A stretch of 64,000 nucleotides of DNA from Hetaerina americana (taxonomy: Eukaryota > Arthropoda > Insecta > Odonata > Calopterygidae): assembly GCA_022747635.1 (NCBI GenBank), contig JAKTNV010000008.1, positions 696,501 to 760,500 on the forward strand, in the 5' to 3' direction. Positions 45,583 to 57,202 of the stretch are shown here, in pieces. The stretch's first letter is position 1. Each line of letters starts with the position of its first letter. Made by a program: the position numbers and the translations under genes. Under the pieces are notes generated by a model. It ran no database searches. It was not told the origin of the DNA and worked only from the letters and a program-made list of their open reading frames with translations.

Positions 45583-46074
45583 TGATCAATTTTTCTTTTT
45601 AATTAATGGCGAGGAAGGACGCAGTCCCGATCACTTGGGGAATGATGAACATTTTATTTCGGGCTGTTGCTTTGTTAAGAGCCGTGTTGTCACGGCTGCT
45701 TTGACCCCAAGTGCGAACACGCGACAAGAATTGGTGTTGAATGAGCTCATGTCTGAGTCAAAGTCGGGAATGTACGCTGGCATTCAAATTAAACCTATAA
45801 AACCTTTCCACTATGAAGTATCGTTTTCTCGTCTCGTCGCACCAAACTTCGCTTACATTCACGCCTCCAGGTGCGAACGCACCCCCAGGCACACAGGCCA
45901 AGCCAGCGGCTTGCGAAGTACCATGCAAATTTAGAATCACCCAAGTATGTGTAAGAATATTATAAATCCTTTCTTCAGTTGCGCCGCCGAATACGTTCTA
46001 TATCACGCTTGAATTTCTCTTTGTGTGTTTTCCACGCCTGTTCTACCCCGTTTTAGCTGTTACGCATAAATGCT

Positions 46075-47562
46075 ATGCTAACAGTTAGCGATAGGGCGGG
46101 TAAGGTTGACACAGGAAAGATCCAAGAGAGATGGAAGGAATGTATAGAGGAACTGTATAGTAGAGAGCTTAGACAAACAAAGTTAGACATTGAAAAGGAA
46201 CGTGACGTTGAGGAAAATAGCTTAGGTCCAGGCATACTAGACAATGAGATAGAAAGGGCATTAAGGGAGATGAAACTAAATAAGGCCTTGGGGGTGGATA
46301 GCATTCCCGCGGAACTATTGAAAGGTTTAGGAAAATGTGGGAGGAAGAGGCTATATGGGCTGATCCGTAGTATTTATGAGGAAGGAATCTGGCCGGAAGA
46401 CTTTGTGAGATCAGTTTTAGTTCCTATTCCGAAAAAGGTAAAGGCTACATTATGTGACGAATACAGGAAAATAAGTTTGATATCCCTCGCAACTAAAATT
46501 GTTCTCAGGATCAAAAACAAAAGGATAGAGAGTAGGGCAAATGATTACTTAGGGGATGATCAGTTTGGCTTTAGGAAGGGGAGAGGTACGCGTGATGCCA
46601 TTGCTGTAATGAGATTATTAATCGAGAGGAATATAGAACACAACCAGGAGGGTTGCCCATTATCACCGTTGCTGTTCAACCTGTATGCAGAGGAAATGAT
46701 TAAAGAGGCATGGGAAGGACCGGAGATAGGAATGAAAGTGGGCGGGGAATTCGTAAAATCAGTTGGGTTAGCTGATGACCAAGCTTTAGTTTGTCAGTCA
46801 GCCTAGGGGTTGCAAGCATTGCTGAATGAATTGGAAATTCAGTGCGACAGTTATGGGATGGGAATCAATATTAATAAAACAAAGGTTATGCGATTTTCTA
46901 GAAAGAAAAAGGCTAAGCTAAACATTAAAATAGGAGGGCAAAAACAAGAGCAGGTAGAACAGTTCACGTATCTCGGAAGTGTTTTGGACCAACGCGGTCA
47001 AAGTAGTAGGGACGTAAGGAGAAGAATTGCGCTAGGCAAAGAAGCTTTCGCTAGGAGGAGGGAGTTGATGACGGGGACGTTGAGTAAGGATATTAAGAAA
47101 AGACTCGTAAAAACTTTCATACGGTACGGTGCGGAAACGTGGTCATTGAAGCAGGAGGATAGACGTAGACTGGAGGCTTTTGAAATGTGGGTGTGGAGAA
47201 GAATGGAGAAGGTGAAATGGACAGAGAGGAAAACAAATGAGGAAGTACTTGGAATGGTGGGCGAAGAGAGGGGTTTGATGGGAGAAATCCTATGGAGGCA
47301 GGAAAAGTGGATGAAGGGGGTATTGACGGGAAGCGGGATGTTGAAGACTGTAATTGAGGGGAGAATGTTAGGCAAACGAGGAAAGGGAAGGAACAGGATA
47401 GGGATGTTGGACGGGATGAAGGGAGGAAGAAAGTACTCAGAGCTGAGGAGGGACCTGAGGTAAAGTAGGATGTTGTGTTTTGCTAGGGGTCACAAATTAT
47501 TTAATTAGTAATTATGTCCATCCAAAAACCTACCTTAACCGGTAGATTACCTAATAATAATA
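46075..47562 (+). mobile_element. RTE-like LINE, best-preserved copy (dead)
   Basis: Reading 46075-47463 stays in one frame, apart from an in-frame TAG at 46804-46806. In order: linker ERWKECIEELYSREL; LREMKLNKALGVDSIPAELL (RT motif 1); SIYEEGIWPEDF; ISLISLATKIVLRIKNKRIE; DDQFGFRKGRGTRDAIAVMR; then a deletion that removes the KAFDRV block with the first catalytic Asp; EGCPLSPLLFNLYAEEM; SVGLADDQALVCQSA (catalytic ADD box); after the TAG LQALLNELEIQC, NINKTKVMRFSRK, QFTYLGSVLDQRGQSS, RRRIALGKEAFARRRELM, RYGAETWSLKQ, WRRMEKVKWTERKTNEEVL and IGMLDGMKGG. The endonuclease is missing (5' truncation at about 46070). The 3' UTR ends TAGATTACC(TAA)n at about 47562. Confidence 0.9.
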
Positions 47563-47584
47563 ATATACACACACACATACCGAT
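47563..47584. repeat. Short (AC)n repeat between two LINE 3' ends
   Basis: TATACACACACACATA lies between the 3' end of the plus-strand RTE and a minus-strand RTE fragment. Confidence 0.6.
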
Positions 47585-47870
47585 TACGTAGGTTTTGGGT
47601 GGACAGACTTCGAACAACGATATATTACTTCCTTTATTTGACTCTCCTAAAAAAACGCAACCCAACATCCTACTCTACAACAAGCCCCTCTTCATTTTGT
47701 CCAACATACCCTTTTAATCCCTGACCCTTCCCTTGTTTGCCCAACGTTCTCCCCTCCATTACAGTCTTCAACGCTGCACTGCCAATCAAAAGGCTGTCCT
47801 GCCTCCCAACAATCCTCTCTCCTCCCCCACCATACGCAACACTTCCGCCTTAGTTTATATAATTTCGTTA
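47585..47870 (-). mobile_element. RTE-like LINE 3' fragment, convergent
   Basis: On the minus strand the sequence ends in the family 3' UTR (GTCCACCCAAAACCTACGTA-like). The coding end upstream is recognisable at nucleotide level: a GTTGGACAAAATGAAG stretch parallel to the GMLDGMK region, GAGAACGTTGGGCAAACAAG, and a GTTGGGAGGCAGGACAGCC stretch parallel to the WRQEKW region. It is diverged and about 280 bp long. Confidence 0.65.
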
Positions 47871-47874
47871 GTAA

Positions 47875-48925
47875 TTTGGGTGGTTATAAGAGGAAAGAAT
47901 ATCGTTAAACTCTCGAACGTTTCGGGCCCTGTTTGCGGCTCCTAACATAAGACGACTTGAAAGGGCATCTACGTATGTTCAAAGGCAATTCAGTATTATA
48001 TGTTTCCGTGTAAGATTCTAGTCGGTAGTAGACGAGGACTGTTTGATGTTAACTTCGTTAAGTATTTGTCCATCTTTAAAGATCATGTGCGGGTGGGATA
48101 TTGGGAATGAAGGCGGACAGAAATCATCGCGGAACCCTCGAGGCTAAATATGTCGGTTGCGATGAAGTAATGCTCCGATCATGATTCGTAAAAGGGGTCA
48201 ACGAAGTTGGCTCAGTGGAGAAACTCGGCGGACCTCACGCACGAGGGGGGCGTCTGGAAAGGGTAGGCCTTGAACCTCCACCGCCTCTTTCCCTCCTCTC
48301 CGCGGGGGGAGGGGTGGGGTTCGCCGCCAGCCACCCGTTCGGCGCACGCATTGGCGGAAGCGCTAGTGAGGTCACCTCGAAGGGGGGAGGGGGTTTGCCC
48401 ACCTGCTGCCAACCTTCCCCCTCCCCGCATCCCCTCGAGAGTGGGGGCGTCAGTTTGCGACTGACTAAGCGAAGGGGTGGTCACGTGCGAAGTTGTGCTC
48501 ATTCGCGATCACTTGCCCTCGTGTGTATGCAACTGGTGAATGAATGCTGGCAACGCGCAAGCAATTAGGAGTATTGAACACCAAAATTATATGCCGTATA
48601 GGAGTGACAATCGTCAGAAATGCGTCGAAGGTGTAATCAAGCATTTGTATGGTTTATGATAGTACACATCGTAATGGACCATCATTGTTTTCAAAAAAGT
48701 ACTTGAAAACCCCGCTGTATGCTGGATTTATGCTGCTTTTATTTTAAAGGGATACAGAATAATATTCCCGTGTTGAGCAGGGCATACGAAATGGGGAGAC
48801 GAACTAACATGACAAATTGTGATTATATTAATTGATTTAATGGTCGCTTGTATGCATTTTAAAATAACCATCGGAGGGTAAATAGATTTAAAAAAAATGA
48901 CGAATGCGTTCACGGAGTGTACAGA
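47875..48925. other. Unassigned DNA with CpG/GC-rich patch at 48.22-48.50 kb
   Basis: The patch has open frames on both strands at once. No protein recognised. Confidence 0.35.
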
Positions 48926-48929
48926 TATG

Positions 48930-49300
48930 AGGTATGACCGGGAAGGGTCCAACGGTGCAAGACTTCGCAACCAAGAACCGTGCAAGGTACCTCACACATT
49001 CATCTCATCTTCTCGTCCACTGGTCCAAACAATCGGCAGTCTTTTTTCGGAATGCTCGACAACTGCCTTATCCTCGCATTCTCTCTCATCTCGTCAACCG
49101 TGCGTTGGAAAGACTGGGCTTTTGTTTCAGGGTCATGGCTATAGACCCATGACTCATCTCCAGTCATGACCTTTTTTTATAATCCCTGGGTCATCGTTTG
49201 CGGCTTAGAGCAAGTCCCCTGTGACTGCGGCTGGAAATTCTTGACGCTGCATCCTTTCCTGGGAGACATCGTATTTGACTGAGATGATGGTCGTCGCTTC
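48930..49300 (-). mobile_element. mariner transposase fragment (G)
   Basis: The minus strand at about 49170-49080 reads VMTGDESWVYSHDPETKAQS, the conserved block with the first catalytic Asp of mariner transposases. It is followed by FQRTVDEMRENARIRQL, which has lost the usual pattern. No later catalytic block and no ends are visible. Distinct subfamily from B-D. Confidence 0.7.
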
Positions 49301-49304
49301 GCTG

Positions 49305-49635
49305 TGAGATTTCGATGAGCAGTTGCAATTGGGATCTTGTGTTCGAAGGTGAAACCTTCACCACAAAAGCAATTGTAAGAACAGGAATGTTTTAGAAATC
49401 CCTGCCAAATAACTTTATAATATAGCTGATAGTCCACCGTATAAGGATAGTAGGTATTAGATGGGCACTGACTGAATAGGGTCACATTTCTTAGTTGAGT
49501 TACATGGCACAACCTGACCCTCAATACTGATTAAAAAGTTCTTAGAATTCTCTGAAATAATTCTATAGAATTTCGTAGAATACTTAAGTTAAATACAATA
49601 GGTAAACTTGTCCAACTGCTTAGGTTATTAAATTC
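49305..49635. other. Unassigned interval
   Basis: Nothing recognised between mariner G and the RTE remnant. Confidence 0.4.
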
Positions 49636-49639
49636 CTAT

Positions 49640-50755
49640 TTTAATATTTAACGTAGCGTTTTCCTTTTGGAAAACCGCCTAACCTTTGTTTTCTTTGCAT
49701 TTATTCTCATCCCATATCTATCGCCTTGAATTTCCAGTGCACTTAGCGCGGGTTGCAGCTTCGTGGCTGGCTGGCAAACTAAGGCGTGGTCATCAGCAAA
49801 AGTAACTGATTTTATTAATTTCCCGCTGACCCATTCTTACCGCTAGTTCTACCCATGCCTGTTTTACCATTTCCTCCAAATATACTTTCTAATCATATAT
49901 TTCGGAATAAAGTCTTCCGGTGAAATTCTTCCCTCATTAATGCTACGAATTAGTCCTTACAAACTCCTCCTTCCTTGTTCTCCTAAACCTGTAAGTAATT
50001 CGGTGGGAAGTTTGTCTACCCCCGCGGCCTTATTTGATTTCATCTTCCTAAATGGACTTTCCATATCATCGTCAAGTAAGACTGGAGCTATGTTATCTTC
50101 ACCTTCGTCATACCCTCTTTATTGTATGTCTCACCTTGCTGGCCTAAGTTCTTTACCATACAGTACTTCTATGTGTTCCTTCCATCTCCATTGAACCTAT
50201 TTTCGTCCAACTGATATTTTTCCCTACTTATCTCTTAATTGTTGGTACAGATTATCCCGTCTTACTCTTCGCGATAGTGTTTAACCTTCTTGTATAGCGC
50301 ACCAATGTCACCCTACCTCTGTAAACGTTTCATATTTCCCCCGCGGCCTCTTCCACAACGCCTCTTTTCTCTAGTTGTCACCCGCCCCATCGCAAATTAT
50401 TATTTGACTCTTTTTACTTTCTTCTGCCGAACTCTGTATTTACATTCTTCCATTTTTCAATTCCACATCATCCATCAATCTCATCATCTCATCCGTGATT
50501 CACGGTTTCCTTCTCCTTTTCCTTAACAGTTTCTATAATTTCTTTTGCAGCTTTCGATATCCCTTTTTTGATATGTTGCCATTTTCCCTCAATAGTACAC
50601 AGCTCCTTTCCCTCATCCATGATTTTCTCTGCAGCTCGCTGATACTCCTTCTTGTTAATCCAGTTAATACTTCTACGTTCCATTTCCTAGACCGTTGACC
50701 TTGGTTTTGCCTTTTTGAAACGGATGCTAAACTATATTTTAACTAAATTATGATG
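49640..50755 (-). mobile_element. RTE-like LINE remnant, 1.1 kb
   Basis: Minus strand in order: linker (50683-50489) with NWINKKEYQRAAEKIMDEG and GKWQHIKKGISKAAKEI; then nucleotide matches to HIEVLYGKELRPARW (about 50170) and to the AFRKMKSNKAAGVDKLPTEL region (about 50040); then a deletion of the RT core; then KSVTFADDHALVCQPA (about 49810, catalytic FADD box kept) and ALEIQGDRYGMRINAKKTKV (about 49740). Ends abruptly at 49640 without the C-terminal domain. Confidence 0.75.
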
Positions 50756-50759
50756 TGTG

Positions 50760-52400
50760 TCCGCACCCGAGAAACTGCGAATTGATCACGCTCTTCTGAA
50801 ATTCGTGTGTGCCTAACGATAATATAGTCTGCAACTATCTGTCTTAATCTTAAGACAGGTCTGTGCCTTAGTCGCTCATTAAGGCACTTTTTGAGTATAT
50901 TTCCTTCTCATAATAGCTAAGCACACACCCCCACACCTTCTCAGGCCTCTTGCCTACTAGATATTATGTTCAAGCGCCTGATGCGCTCTCGCCGGTTCGC
51001 CTCACGGCGAGAACGTGGGCGGGCGGACTTGCGCGCCCGACAAATCTACATCTACATAACATCCCGCCAGCCGCCGCGAGAACGCGTGGCAGAATGTATC
51101 AGGACACCCACCACCCACCCGTAAAGCCTAATAAAACCCCATGCAGAACCAAATCATGTTACCTCTACGCAAATTATGCACTCGATAAATTTTAATGACA
51201 CGAAAGGAGGTGCTTATATGAAACAATATTCAATAACAGGATACGTACATTCAAATCATGCTGTAGAACTGTTCAAAATATGGGTATATTAAATAAAAAG
51301 AAGAATATACAGGAATTAACATGCGGGATATCGAAAGTTGCATGTATACACTTCCAATTCTCAACTTAATCGGATTGCTGTGTTGAGATGTGAAGGGGAA
51401 GGGTGCGCGGCCCCCGGGCCGGGGGTCGGACTGGATATACAGGTATGTTGAAGGGTGCACGGAGGACCTCGCGGAGGACCTGCGAGGTTCAGCTCAGATT
51501 GGAATGCCAATTCATTCCCTCGACTCTTTTTTTAAGTCACGCGATTTGGCGAGGGGGGTTGGTTTGTTGGTTGGTACTCACGGAAGTGCTCTTGCATTTC
51601 CGTTCGAGCCGCCGCGGGCGACACGAAGAGTCGGTCCCAACTTGTATCGAAGTGCTGGAAATTGAAAGGTCTCATGGCAAATAGACAAGTGCATATTAAT
51701 GCCTTGGACTACTTGAGTAAATAATATTCTAATCCATAGTGTGTAATTTTATAGGAAATAAAGGGCGAGATGTGAAAATTAAAACTACGCAAATAAAATA
51801 TTTTCTTTACAACCCATGCTCGACTTTCCGTGTTTTGGATAGGCGATATGAATCGATGTAACTCCCTATTTTCCTTCGTTAAAGCATTTTAAAATAATCT
51901 TATCGCATGTTTCCCATATTTCCCATGTATCCTAGCTATCGTGCGAGCCTTTCTGGAGGGTAATGAATGATTTGCCGGGATTTAAGCCGTGACCGTTAAA
52001 GTGGGGAGAAAGAACCATGGAAACGTTAACTTTGAAGACAAAACTTGTTACTCTTTCAAAGGTTTTCGTAATGGTAGGATGTGCAAGGTTTTTACTTCAG
52101 TGTGGGATAATGAATTTTACTAATGATCATAATGTTTACGTGTTGTAGTGTTATGTTTTTAAAATGGATGCATTGTTGTGTTTTAATTCCCCATTAACTT
52201 ATGCCCACCGATGTGTTTACATTGTTAAAATCTGTTTTTTTAAATAAGTACTGTTGGATTTGCAAAAAAACATTTTGTGGTATTAATTATAATTTTGACA
52301 TACCTCCGATTTGTCTGTACGACTATCGATAATTTCGATTAATCGGCACATCCCTGCCAGGGGGCGACTGGCGACGAGGATGGTTCCGACTTGATGTTAA
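50760..52400. other. Mostly unassigned DNA
   Basis: Contains a hairpin motif copy at 51042-51101. Otherwise no gene or repeat is recognised; 51700-52330 is AT-rich. Confidence 0.4.
51042..51101 (+). repeat. Dispersed hairpin motif, copy
   Basis: AAATCTACATCTACATAACA, then TCCCGCCAGCCGCCGCGAGA and ACGCGTGGCAGAATGTATCA. The 5' half is almost identical to the 33.27-kb copy; the 3' half has drifted, so the outer stem is mostly lost. Confidence 0.6.
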
Positions 52401-52402
52401 AA

Positions 52403-52424
52403 GGCACCACCCAGGAGTGGTGCC
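52403..52424. repeat. Small hairpin upstream of dispersed element copy 2
   Basis: GGCACCAC and GTGGTGCC pair perfectly around CCAGGA. It is absent next to copy 1 at 21.3 kb, so it is either target sequence or a longer 5' end of this copy. Confidence 0.6.
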
Positions 52425-52443
52425 ACCGGGGAAGGGGGGCCCA

Positions 52444-53024
52444 GATCGCCAGATTGGAAGGTAGTAAACCAATTAACTACTCCTTTGGATTTACCATACC
52501 TTTGAGGCCGGCTTAGTACATGTAGGAGGTAATTTAACAGGGTTTTTAAATAACATAGGGTAGGAAGAGTTTTCTTTAATTTAAAGTAAATTTATTATTG
52601 GGATAGGATTTTTAAGGATGCATTAGGGTTGTGGGGTAGAGATGTACGGAAGCATAAGGTTAGGGTTTGGGTTTCTCTATTTCCTCTATTTGGGTATAGG
52701 ATTTTGGTTAGGGTATTGAATGTTGAGGTAGGGTCTGATGGTGGCAGGTGAGGAAGTTCGGCAGAGCCAGGACCTTGATTTTTCTTTTTCTTGTCGTACC
52801 GAGGTGGTTGAGGATTAGGTAGGGGAAATCGCGTAGCGGTTGATTCGGGGTTGGATGAAGGGTGATATTTTGGGGGAATTTGGTTCTTCTTTTCTTCCTC
52901 TTAGGGATGTAGTTATTAGATTTGGTTATTATTTCCTCTTAGGGTTTTGGTTAGTAGATTAGATTTGGTTATTTTTTGCGGGTATGGGGATTTGCCGGTT
53001 GGTAGGAATGGGGACCATAGATTC
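52444..53024 (+). mobile_element. 540-bp non-coding dispersed element, copy 2
   Basis: Matches the reverse complement of 20780-21319 along its full length. This copy has extra sequence near 52910-52980, a local duplication of an AGATTTGGTTATT-containing segment. The G-rich strand shown contains TTAGGGTTTGGGTTTC-like stretches. No open frame. Its own target duplication was not found. Confidence 0.75.
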
Positions 53025-54155
53025 CGAGTCTCCATGGACTACGTGTAATAATGGCGTCGTGGGCGCAATGCGTATGCGCAACTCTTGCCACGTGGGGCAG
53101 AAAGCTCGATTTTCGGAGCGCAACGAAGCGCGAATGCTCCCCCTTTTTCATTGCAAACTATTCTTGACCGAATGGGGAGCGGAATCCCGACAGTCATCGC
53201 GAAAATCGAGGGTAGTGGCGGTCGCTCCAGGGGCGCAGGTAGTATAGGGTGCGAGCCAGTGAAACAGAAGTGAGTGTCACGCGCACGTGAGGGACGGAAT
53301 GGATGCCCGGGCCGCCGGAAGGAGCGACCGTCGCGCACCCAAGACCTGAATCACGCACTCCCCGTTTTCCCTCCTGCATTGAATGGAAAACTTGGGAAGG
53401 GCTGGTGGTGGTGACTACGCGGCAGGCGATTGGTGGCGCATTTCATTAGGTAGAATATCTGTGTGTGCGCCGTCAGGAACAAGGAGCAGACTTCAAAGGC
53501 GGCCCGCTTCGCATCAGCGTGTCCGCTGGTGTAGTAGTGTGGTGAGGTTTTCTCGCCTCTCCATGTGATGCCTTCATCCATCTGACGCTCCGCTTCTCAT
53601 TATGTCAGCATTTATTGCGTATCTGTAATTGACCCTGGTGACGAAATGAATGGCAATTGGCTCTCTCTTCCGATGTACTTGGTGACCTGAGCACCCATAC
53701 CCCCCCATCATCCACAAAAATCCATCGATTGTGTCTGACGCTAAAAATTTGGCATTAATGTCGGGTTCAGAATGCGGTCGTTTACCTCTTTACCTGTTTT
53801 CTTTGGCGGATGGCTTAGCAACCAGTGGAGGGTACGGAACGATAAAGATGGCAGCAGTGCCGGAATTGCTTTTTGTTTACACTTCTGGGTTTTCGAATCC
53901 TGCAAATTTTTTCTTTGTCCACTTTCGTGTGGGAGTGTTTTCGGGGCCGGACGCCGATGTCGGGTCAGTCGCGAGCCCGAGTTGCCGCGCATTGCCATGC
54001 TGCGGCCGGGTCGACCCCTGGAAGCTGCGGGGGATTTGGTAAATACGTCCCCTAAACTTTTGTAAGATGAAGGAGTATTACATTTGCCGTTTGTTTTTTT
54101 ATGATCCGAGGTTTTTTTTAAGAATAATCATCGTAGCTTGACAGTGCATGAATTT
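53025..54155. other. Unassigned DNA
   Basis: GC-moderate with several overlapping short frames. No protein, element or RNA recognised. Confidence 0.4.
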
Positions 54156-54159
54156 CTGC

Positions 54160-54468
54160 TCATTCCGGTGACAGCCCGCCCTCTTCTAGCGTTCTCCCTC
54201 TGCGTAGGTCTCCCCGGATGTGCCCTTTCAAACCCTCCCTTCTCACTCTCACCCCAATGAATTTTGCCTTCGTCACGCCATCTCCGATTGACTTGATTTG
54301 TAGAACGTAGTTGCCGTTAGGAATCGCACGAAACCTTAATTTGTCGGGTAGATTACCTCGAGGGAAATTGATATATTTTCCATTCAATTCGGGATCTAAT
54401 TCGATAATCGATTTAACTTCGTGAGGTTCCCATCTACTGGCATAATATTCTAAATGAGGCAGGCTTAA
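54160..54468 (-). CDS. Candidate host exon, unrecognised
   Basis: An open minus-strand frame of 103 codons with good-quality amino-acid composition outside any CpG island. It includes EYYASRWEPHEVKSIIELDP, GKYINFPRGNLPDKLRFRAI and PNGNYVLQIKSIGDGVTKAK. At 54252 the strand reads GGG then GTGAGA, a strong splice-donor string, so the true exon may end there. CACTAG at the upstream edge could be an acceptor, but its pyrimidine tract is poor. GKY....LP...PNGNYVLQI has a loose likeness to ML/DUF1091 lipid-binding-like insect proteins; I would not assign that. A fragment of a mobile element is the alternative. Confidence 0.3.
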   Translation of the reverse strand, partial: LSLPHLEYYASRWEPHEVKSIIELDPELNGKYINFPRGNLPDKLRFRAIPNGNYVLQIKSIGDGVTKAKFIGVRVRREGLKGHIRGDLRRGRTLEEGGLSPE

Positions 54469-54474
54469 CTAGTG

Positions 54475-56500
54475 GTTTTTATTCTGCCATTCATATTACT
54501 CTATGCTCTAATGCACTAGTATAAACTAATAGTTGTGCTTGTATAGCTGGGGCCCGTAAAGCCCGTACGCTCATGCGGGGTATTATGCTGGTGGAACTAC
54601 CCACTCCATTCCCTGGACCTCTACGAAAGAGGAGTTAGCTGATAAGTGTTGAGGAATTTCATTCCCTTCGTTACCAGAGACATAATTCCGCCTCTTTCAT
54701 CTTGGCGTGACAATCTTTGACGTCTTAACGAATTCCCAACTTCCGCGTTGTGCCATCGACATCTACATGGAACGCCGCATGCCACTGGTGTTTGTTAGGG
54801 AGTTGTGTCACCAGGCATGTTTCTTCAAAATTATTATTTGCATAAATGTTGGTCACCTATAAATATGCCATTTATTTCAAATGAAGGTGGTAATGTTAAC
54901 AACAACCGCATGGACCGTGGGTGACGCCCAACCTAATTCCTTGAATAATATATTTACGCTTCTATGCTCATTATAACAAGATTACGTTTCTCTTTAACTC
55001 CCTCTTTGTATTTCCTAAATACACTTTCAATTTATGCTAAAATAATTATTAGCTTGTTCACTTATTCCCCGTATAGTTTCGCCCAGTAGAGGTCGTGAGT
55101 AAGGGTTATTAACAAATTAGTATTTAATCGAGTCTATGCTTACTATTTTCATATTTTTGTCCGTAGTCTTGTTTGTATGTATACGTTGTCTCTTAGAGCC
55201 TGTAGTGGATTGTCGAATGCTATCTTGCCGAATTAAAATCTTTTGTGGAATATAAATTGCTCATGGTAAAACTGGTAGTTATATTCCATTATGTTTACGA
55301 GCAGTTTTGATATTATTAGCAGCAATGTTTAATTTAGCTCGTCAATTTTTCGAGTCTCCGATTTCGATCGAAATTGCGTTAATGTTCTCGTCCGAAGAAT
55401 TCCTCCGTACTCACGATTGTGGAACACAGATGGCGTTCACAAGTGCCGAGTCACTCCCTCTTCTGAAGGCAGTCGGGCCAAAGGCGCCACTTTAGCCCGT
55501 GTTCGGGATTTTGATGCCATCTATCCTTTGTTTGAGCCGGGGACATGAGTACAAAACGGCCACCTACGCGGTTTTTGAGGTAATAGAAAGTGAAGAGTTG
55601 TTAAAAAGCCGGGTAATTTTTATTGTTTGTGGCCATCAGGGAAGGTAGCTTGTTTTTCTTACGTAAAAGTATTCCATATTTAAAAATTGTAAACCTTCGG
55701 CATGAAGAACGTGATTCATGTTTGGCGATGTGCCCGAATGCCCCAATGGGAGCACTTCTCGATTTCTTTAGTGCGTCCGAGCCAATCACAAAATAAATCT
55801 GCTCCCTTTCTACTGAAGGTACACTTTGGCATTTCTATCGTTAACACCTCTCCACCAGGCGATTAAGGCGATCGGGGGTCCGGTTCCTGTTTGATTTCTC
55901 CAGGTTAATTACGTATTTCCATGAACAGGAGGCCTTTCGAGAGAGATTGCGGAATTCGTGAATGTGGGAAGTGGATATTTGGAGAGGCGTGTAACTCCCA
56001 TTGAGAGCGGATGTGATGTAATGATCGTGGGAATAAAGGTTTTGTGGGGAAGTGGAGGGAGGATTGTGGAGCCTCCCCCCCCTTGCCTAATCGCATCCCC
56101 TACCACCTTCCCCATTGCCGTGTTCTCTTAATTGGCGAACCGCGGCGGTGACGAAATTTTGACGTCATGGCCTTGGATTCTAGTGTTTGCATACAAGCGA
56201 ATATTAAAGCCTCGCATGTTGAGTAAAACATAAAAAGGGAAGCAGTGAGACCGAGTCATGTTGGGTATGGAAGAACATGACTTGTTTACTTCGACCCCAT
56301 GCAACAGTGTCTCTGGGAAGGAAGGAGAGTGCTGATTTATAAAATGTCTTCCTGCGGAATGCATTCTACTTGTACGGACGTGTTGGATTTCATTTCCCTT
56401 AATTTTCTTTCTATTTAGCCATCAAATGTACCCAAGCTATCTTCATCTACGTCATATTCTCTCTCTTTCTCTAACCTTGCTGGCCTCATGTTTTTAGGGG
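54475..56500. other. Unassigned AT-rich DNA, 2 kb
   Basis: A weak trace of the hairpin motif is at 54759-54815 (CATCTACATGGAACGCCGCA). Otherwise nothing recognised. Confidence 0.4.
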
Positions 56501-56504
56501 ATCG

Positions 56505-56745
56505 AGAAGGTGCGGGGGCTAACGTACTGGCTTCCCACCCTGAGGACCCGGGTTCAAATCCCGGCGGTGTTGAATATTTTTCGGAGGTATATCGATCCCT
56601 ACTTGAGGTGCTTTGTGGAGGGCACGTTGAGTGAGTACGCCATCCGTCGGATGGGACGTTAAGCTGCGGACGCCTTGGTGTCTTTCGTAGAGTAGGCTAA
56701 TGCCTACGCCGGGTTTCTCTCCACCCTTCATCCTTTCCTGTCCAT
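56505..56745 (+). mobile_element. tRNA-derived SINE, GGATGGGACGTT family (best copy)
   Basis: The head GGGGGCTAACGTACTGGCTT, then CCCGGGTTCAAATCCCGG, shows a good B box GGTTCAAATCC inside a 5-bp T-stem. The body has CCGTCCGTCGGATGGGACGT-like sequence (CATCCGTCGGATGGGACGTT), AAGCTGCGGACGCCTTGGTG and GCCGGGTTTCTCTCCACCC. Related copies lie at 3.26 and 34.17 kb. The shared body block suggests a conserved central domain. Confidence 0.8.
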
Positions 56746-56749
56746 CCCC

Positions 56750-57089
56750 TACGGCCTCGCAAATGACCTCAGCTGTCGCCTCCCCTCAAAACTACTTCTA
56801 CCCATGTTTTTACCATACAATTCCTCTGTGCATTCTTTCCAGCTCTCTTGGATATTTTCTGGTTCAACTAGTATTTTTCCTGACTAATCTCTAATTGTTA
56901 ACACAGATTTTCCCTTCTTACTTCACAATGGCGTTTTAACTGATATCACTTCTTTTAATTTTATACATGAAAATTCTTCATAATGATATCATTATCTCCA
57001 AAAGGTCCCTCCATGTCTCCACTGTACAAATAATAGAAACAAAATAGATATCCATAATGAGCAGACACACCTGGACAAAATAGAATAAA
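56750..57089. other. Unassigned DNA left of the array
   Basis: Nothing recognised; forms the left flank of the tandem array. Confidence 0.4.
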
Positions 57090-57102
57090 GAAGATTTCTC
57101 AA
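57090..57102. repeat. Left flanking direct repeat (putative target duplication)
   Basis: GAAGATTTCTCAA, repeated exactly at 61865-61877 on the other side of the array. The true duplication is 10-13 bp because the first bases may belong to the array edge. Confidence 0.7.
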
Positions 57103-57202
57103 ATTCCAAAGAAACTGCGGGAGATGCCGCAACAGTAACTTTTAACGGAGTCATCCGCTAATGTGCATTTCAATGCAACAATTTGAGAGCGTAAAAATCA
57201 TT

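Noticed and set aside
52600..52750. Telomere-like TTAGGG repeats
   Set aside because: TTAGGG-like strings are irregular and belong to the G-rich strand of the 540-bp dispersed element; no tandem hexamer array.
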